Below, in pieces: positions 5,128 to 7,109 of a stretch of 7,109 bases of DNA. The notes below the pieces were generated by a model that searched no databases, was not told where the DNA came from, and worked only from the letters and a program-made list of their open reading frames with translations. This DNA comes from Oscillospiraceae bacterium (lineage in GTDB: Bacteria; Bacillota; Clostridia; Oscillospirales; Ruminococcaceae): the NCBI GenBank assembly GCA_016302655.1, contig JAEDNF010000082.1, positions 1 to 7,109 of the forward strand. The letters run 5' to 3'. The translations under genes and the position numbers were made by a program. How positions within the stretch are numbered: position 1 is the first letter of the stretch; the number at the start of each line of letters is the position of its first letter.

Positions 5128-6257
5128 TATATCTCGATAATGCCGCTACGACATATCCAAAGCCGCTTGCCGTGCTGAAAAGCGCCGAAAAAGCCCTGTA
5201 CGACTATGGAGCAAATCCGGGCAGGTCGGGACACAGACTGTCGGCAAAGACATCCGAACAGGTCTTTATCGCCCGTGACAAATGCGCCGCATTTTTCGGC
5301 GGCGAAGCGGAAAACACGGTTTTCACGCTCAACTGCACCCACGCACTCAATTTTGCCGTGAAAGGTGTGTGTGCGGCTATAGGCAAGTGCCATGTGATAA
5401 CCACAGACCTTGAGCATAACTCGGTAATAAGACCGCTTCATGCTCTGTTTAAGCAAAATCGCATCACCTACAGCATAGCAGACAGCGGCGACACCGACGA
5501 CGACCTTATATCATCGGTAGAAGCGCTTATCCGCCGTGACACCGCCGTTATCGTTATGACGGCAGGCTGTAATGTAAACGGAAGGATCACTCCGCTTAGA
5601 GAAACAGCAAAGCTATGCAAAAAGCACGGAATATGCCTTATTGCAGACTGCGCACAGGCGGCAGGCGTAATACCGCTGAGTCTTCAGGACGGAATAAATA
5701 TAATCTGCGCTCCCGGGCATAAAGGAATGTACGGTCCTATGGGAACGGGACTGCTTATCACAGACGGAAAATTTCCTATATCAAGCCTCATAGAAGGCGG
5801 TACGGGAAGCGTAAGCGGAGAAATCGACCAGCCTGCATTTCTGCCCGATATGCTTGAGAGCGGAACGATAAACACACCGGGTGCCATTGCTTTAGGTCAG
5901 GGTGCAGACTTTGTGACATCAAAGGGTATAGACCGCATCTACGCACATGAATCCGCATTGTGCGACCTTTTTGAAAAACAATGCGGCAATATCGGTAAAA
6001 TCAGGATATTCCGCGCGTCAGGACTTAAATATCTGCCCGTAATTTCATTTATCGTTCAGGGAGAAACAAGTTCCGCAACCGCCGATATGCTATCCGATAA
6101 CGGATTCTATCTTCGTGGAGGCCTTCATTGCAACTTCCTTGCCCATAAAAAACAAGGTACGCTTGAAACAGGCACCGTGCGGCTTGCTCCGTCGGTATTC
6201 AACACACGCTCGGATGTTATGAAACTCTGCGATCTGCTTAATAAGAAATACGGCTGA
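5124..6257 (+). CDS. Cysteine desulfurase-like class V aminotransferase (EF2568-type family)
   Basis: The 377-residue PLP enzyme is predicted to release sulfur (or selenium) from cysteine (selenocysteine) as an enzyme-bound persulfide. It starts MIYLDNAATTYPKP and continues GANPGRSGHRLS, typical of the family related to E. faecalis EF2568. Key residues seen: H98 in DLEHNSV (stacks on PLP), D175 and Q178 in IADCAQAAGV (ring contacts), Schiff-base lysine K200 in APGHKGMYGP, R331 in RGGLHC, catalytic cysteine C336, and substrate-carboxylate arginine R353 in GTVRLAPSVFNT. After the catalytic Cys it reads NFLAHKKQGT where relatives commonly have APLAHK-LGT. The ATG overlaps the stop of the DUF3343 gene. 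EF2568-type genes are known near selD and selenium-dependent molybdenum hydroxylase genes, but neither is in this window. An IscS/NifS housekeeping role is less likely, because no iscU or tRNA-thiolation gene is adjacent. Confidence 0.9.
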   Translation: MIYLDNAATTYPKPLAVLKSAEKALYDYGANPGRSGHRLSAKTSEQVFIARDKCAAFFGGEAENTVFTLNCTHALNFAVKGVCAAIGKCHVITTDLEHNSVIRPLHALFKQNRITYSIADSGDTDDDLISSVEALIRRDTAVIVMTAGCNVNGRITPLRETAKLCKKHGICLIADCAQAAGVIPLSLQDGINIICAPGHKGMYGPMGTGLLITDGKFPISSLIEGGTGSVSGEIDQPAFLPDMLESGTINTPGAIALGQGADFVTSKGIDRIYAHESALCDLFEKQCGNIGKIRIFRASGLKYLPVISFIVQGETSSATADMLSDNGFYLRGGLHCNFLAHKKQGTLETGTVRLAPSVFNTRSDVMKLCDLLNKKYG

Positions 6258-6306
6258 GATTGACAGTAATATTATGTGAAAAAAAGAAAAAAATTTCCGT
6301 CACACC

Positions 6307-6335
6307 TTGAAATCATCCCGTATTAATGATACAAT
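6307..6335 (+). promoter_or_regulatory. Sigma-A promoter for cdaA
   Basis: TTGAAA (6307-6312), a 17-bp spacer, then TACAAT (6330-6335); both boxes match consensus at 5 of 6. Predicted start about 6342, so the leader to the TTG start is about 53 nt. It separates cdaA from the upstream desulfurase gene. Confidence 0.7.
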
Positions 6336-6382
6336 ATTAATTATAGATATATACTGAGATGATTTTGTCGCTTGTGCGGCAT

Positions 6383-6397
6383 AAGGAATGGGGTTTG
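6383..6397 (+). promoter_or_regulatory. Ribosome binding site deciding the cdaA start
   Basis: AAGGA at 6383-6387 lies 7 nt before TTG 6395. An out-of-frame ATG (6388) directly abuts the AAGGA and cannot make CdaA. The site therefore favours a TTG (or the GTG 6 nt later) over the upstream ATG 6359. A weak start codon would keep CdaA levels low. Confidence 0.5.
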
Positions 6398-7109
6398 ACG
6401 GTGATCCAATATTTTGCGGATATATGGGAGAACATACAGAGTGTGTTTGCGACGATGGGACTCGTCGACTATCTTGACATTCTCCTGCTCGCCTATCTGA
6501 TATATAAAGGCATCAAAATAATTAAAGAAACCAGAGCCGAACAGCTCATAAAAGGTATAATACTGCTCGCTGTGCTCTTCTTTGTCGTAAACCAGTTTGA
6601 GTTCAAGGCGATGAAGGTAATAATCGAGACCTTCCTCAATGTCGGCATTATTGCGATACTTATCGTATTTCAGCCGGAGCTTCGCCGTGTGCTTGAAAAA
6701 ATGGGACGCACAACAAGAATGAAAAAGCTCGCACTTAATTTTGACAGCAAAGCAGACCTTGCAAATGCCGATATGCACAACTGCATAGAAGCTGTCTGCA
6801 CTGCCTGCGAACAGCTGTCACAGACGGCAACGGGCGCGCTTATCGTATTTGAGCGTGAAACAAGGCTCGGAGAGCAGATAGACACGGGTACTATCCTGAA
6901 CGGTACTCCAAGCCCGGAGCTTTTCGGCAATATATTCTTCCCGAACACTCCCCTGCACGACGGCGCAGTAATAATCCGTGACGGCAAAATATACGCCGCA
7001 GGCTGTTTTTTACCAAAGCCCCAGAAGGAAGAGCTGATATCAAAGGCACTCGGCTCCCGTCACAGAGCCGCAATAGGTATGAGCGAGGTATCCGACGCAA
7101 TAATAGTAG
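6395..7109 (+). CDS. cdaA: Diadenylate cyclase CdaA (c-di-AMP synthase), 3' end outside window
   Basis: Membrane enzyme that condenses two ATP into cyclic di-AMP. The visible 238 codons run off the window edge; full CdaA is about 275-285 residues. Three N-terminal membrane helices lie at about residues 25-42, 52-69 and 75-92, ending in VFQPELRR, a CdaA landmark. The DAC (DisA_N) domain follows: ALIVFER, NTPLHDGAVII with the catalytic DGA (D189-G190-A191), and GSRHRAA with the RHR motif (222-224), then MSEVSDAI. Start choice: TTG 6395 has AAGGA (6383-6387) at an ideal 7-nt spacing. GTG 6401 is in frame but its spacing is 13. ATG 6359 would add 12 residues but has no clear Shine-Dalgarno and lies only about 17 nt from the predicted transcript start. 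Relatives are usually followed by cdaR and glmM, which would lie beyond the edge. Confidence 0.93.
   Translation, partial: MTVIQYFADIWENIQSVFATMGLVDYLDILLLAYLIYKGIKIIKETRAEQLIKGIILLAVLFFVVNQFEFKAMKVIIETFLNVGIIAILIVFQPELRRVLEKMGRTTRMKKLALNFDSKADLANADMHNCIEAVCTACEQLSQTATGALIVFERETRLGEQIDTGTILNGTPSPELFGNIFFPNTPLHDGAVIIRDGKIYAAGCFLPKPQKEELISKALGSRHRAAIGMSEVSDAIIV

Noticed and set aside
4947..5456. 169-residue open frame on the minus strand
   Set aside because: It is antisense to the DUF3343 and desulfurase genes and has no recognisable motif; it is a codon-bias shadow.
6258..6300. A-rich tract after the desulfurase gene as a terminator
   Set aside because: There is no GC-rich stem, and the tract is A, not T, on the coding strand; only a 4-bp GTGA/TCAC pairing can be drawn.
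4843..6303. Shared 10-mer TTTCCGTCAC at 4843-4852 and 6294-6303, both in promoter regions
   Set aside because: Many 10-mers are expected to recur by chance in 7 kb, and the distances to the -10 boxes differ (19 and 26 bp), so a common operator is not supported.
6341..6778. 145-residue minus-strand open frame
   Set aside because: It is antisense to cdaA and overlaps its promoter; the sense frame carries clear CdaA landmarks.

Overview
The window looks like chromosomal DNA from a low-to-mid GC Gram-positive anaerobe of the Clostridia, perhaps Oscillospirales/Ruminococcaceae. This is inferred from purine-rich Shine-Dalgarno sites, good sigma-A promoters (TTGACA/TACAAT types), ATA-rich codon use and the gene families present. 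No rRNA, tRNA, CRISPR array, insertion sequence or phage gene was seen. Coding density is high and every long reading frame has a recognisable family.

Layout. On the minus strand, positions 1-1014 hold most of a GT4 glycosyltransferase that resembles Gram-positive glycolipid (glycosyl-diacylglycerol) synthases; its last residues lie outside the window. Upstream of it, also on the minus strand, is a two-gene amino-acid ABC importer operon: permease 1894-2601, then ATPase 1112-1873, with no substrate-binding protein in view. About 270 bp of divergent regulatory DNA follows. On the plus strand come an OmpR-type response regulator (2871-3554) and its sensor histidine kinase (3556-4833), then a small DUF3343 putative Se/S-carrier protein (4912-5127) overlapping by 4 bp a class V aminotransferase/cysteine desulfurase-like gene (5124-6257). 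The window ends inside cdaA (c-di-AMP synthase; 6395 to edge).

How the parts work together. The kinase/regulator pair is a translationally coupled two-component system. A 7-bp direct repeat with an 11-bp period sits just upstream of a perfect TATAAT in front of the pair and looks like an autoregulatory site. The DUF3343/desulfurase pair looks like a sulfur or selenium mobilisation module: the PLP enzyme would release S or Se from (seleno)cysteine and the small cysteine-containing partner would carry it. selD, yedF and a molybdenum hydroxylase are not in the window, so the element and the end user are unknown. cdaA has its own promoter and starts a separate unit that in related bacteria continues with cdaR and glmM.

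The most unusual non-coding structure lies between the importer operon and the glycosyltransferase (1032-1099). A near-consensus promoter is interleaved with a terminator-like hairpin and with a second, mutually exclusive hairpin. No complete new system is visible. The best leads are the Se/S-carrier module and these two regulatory regions.
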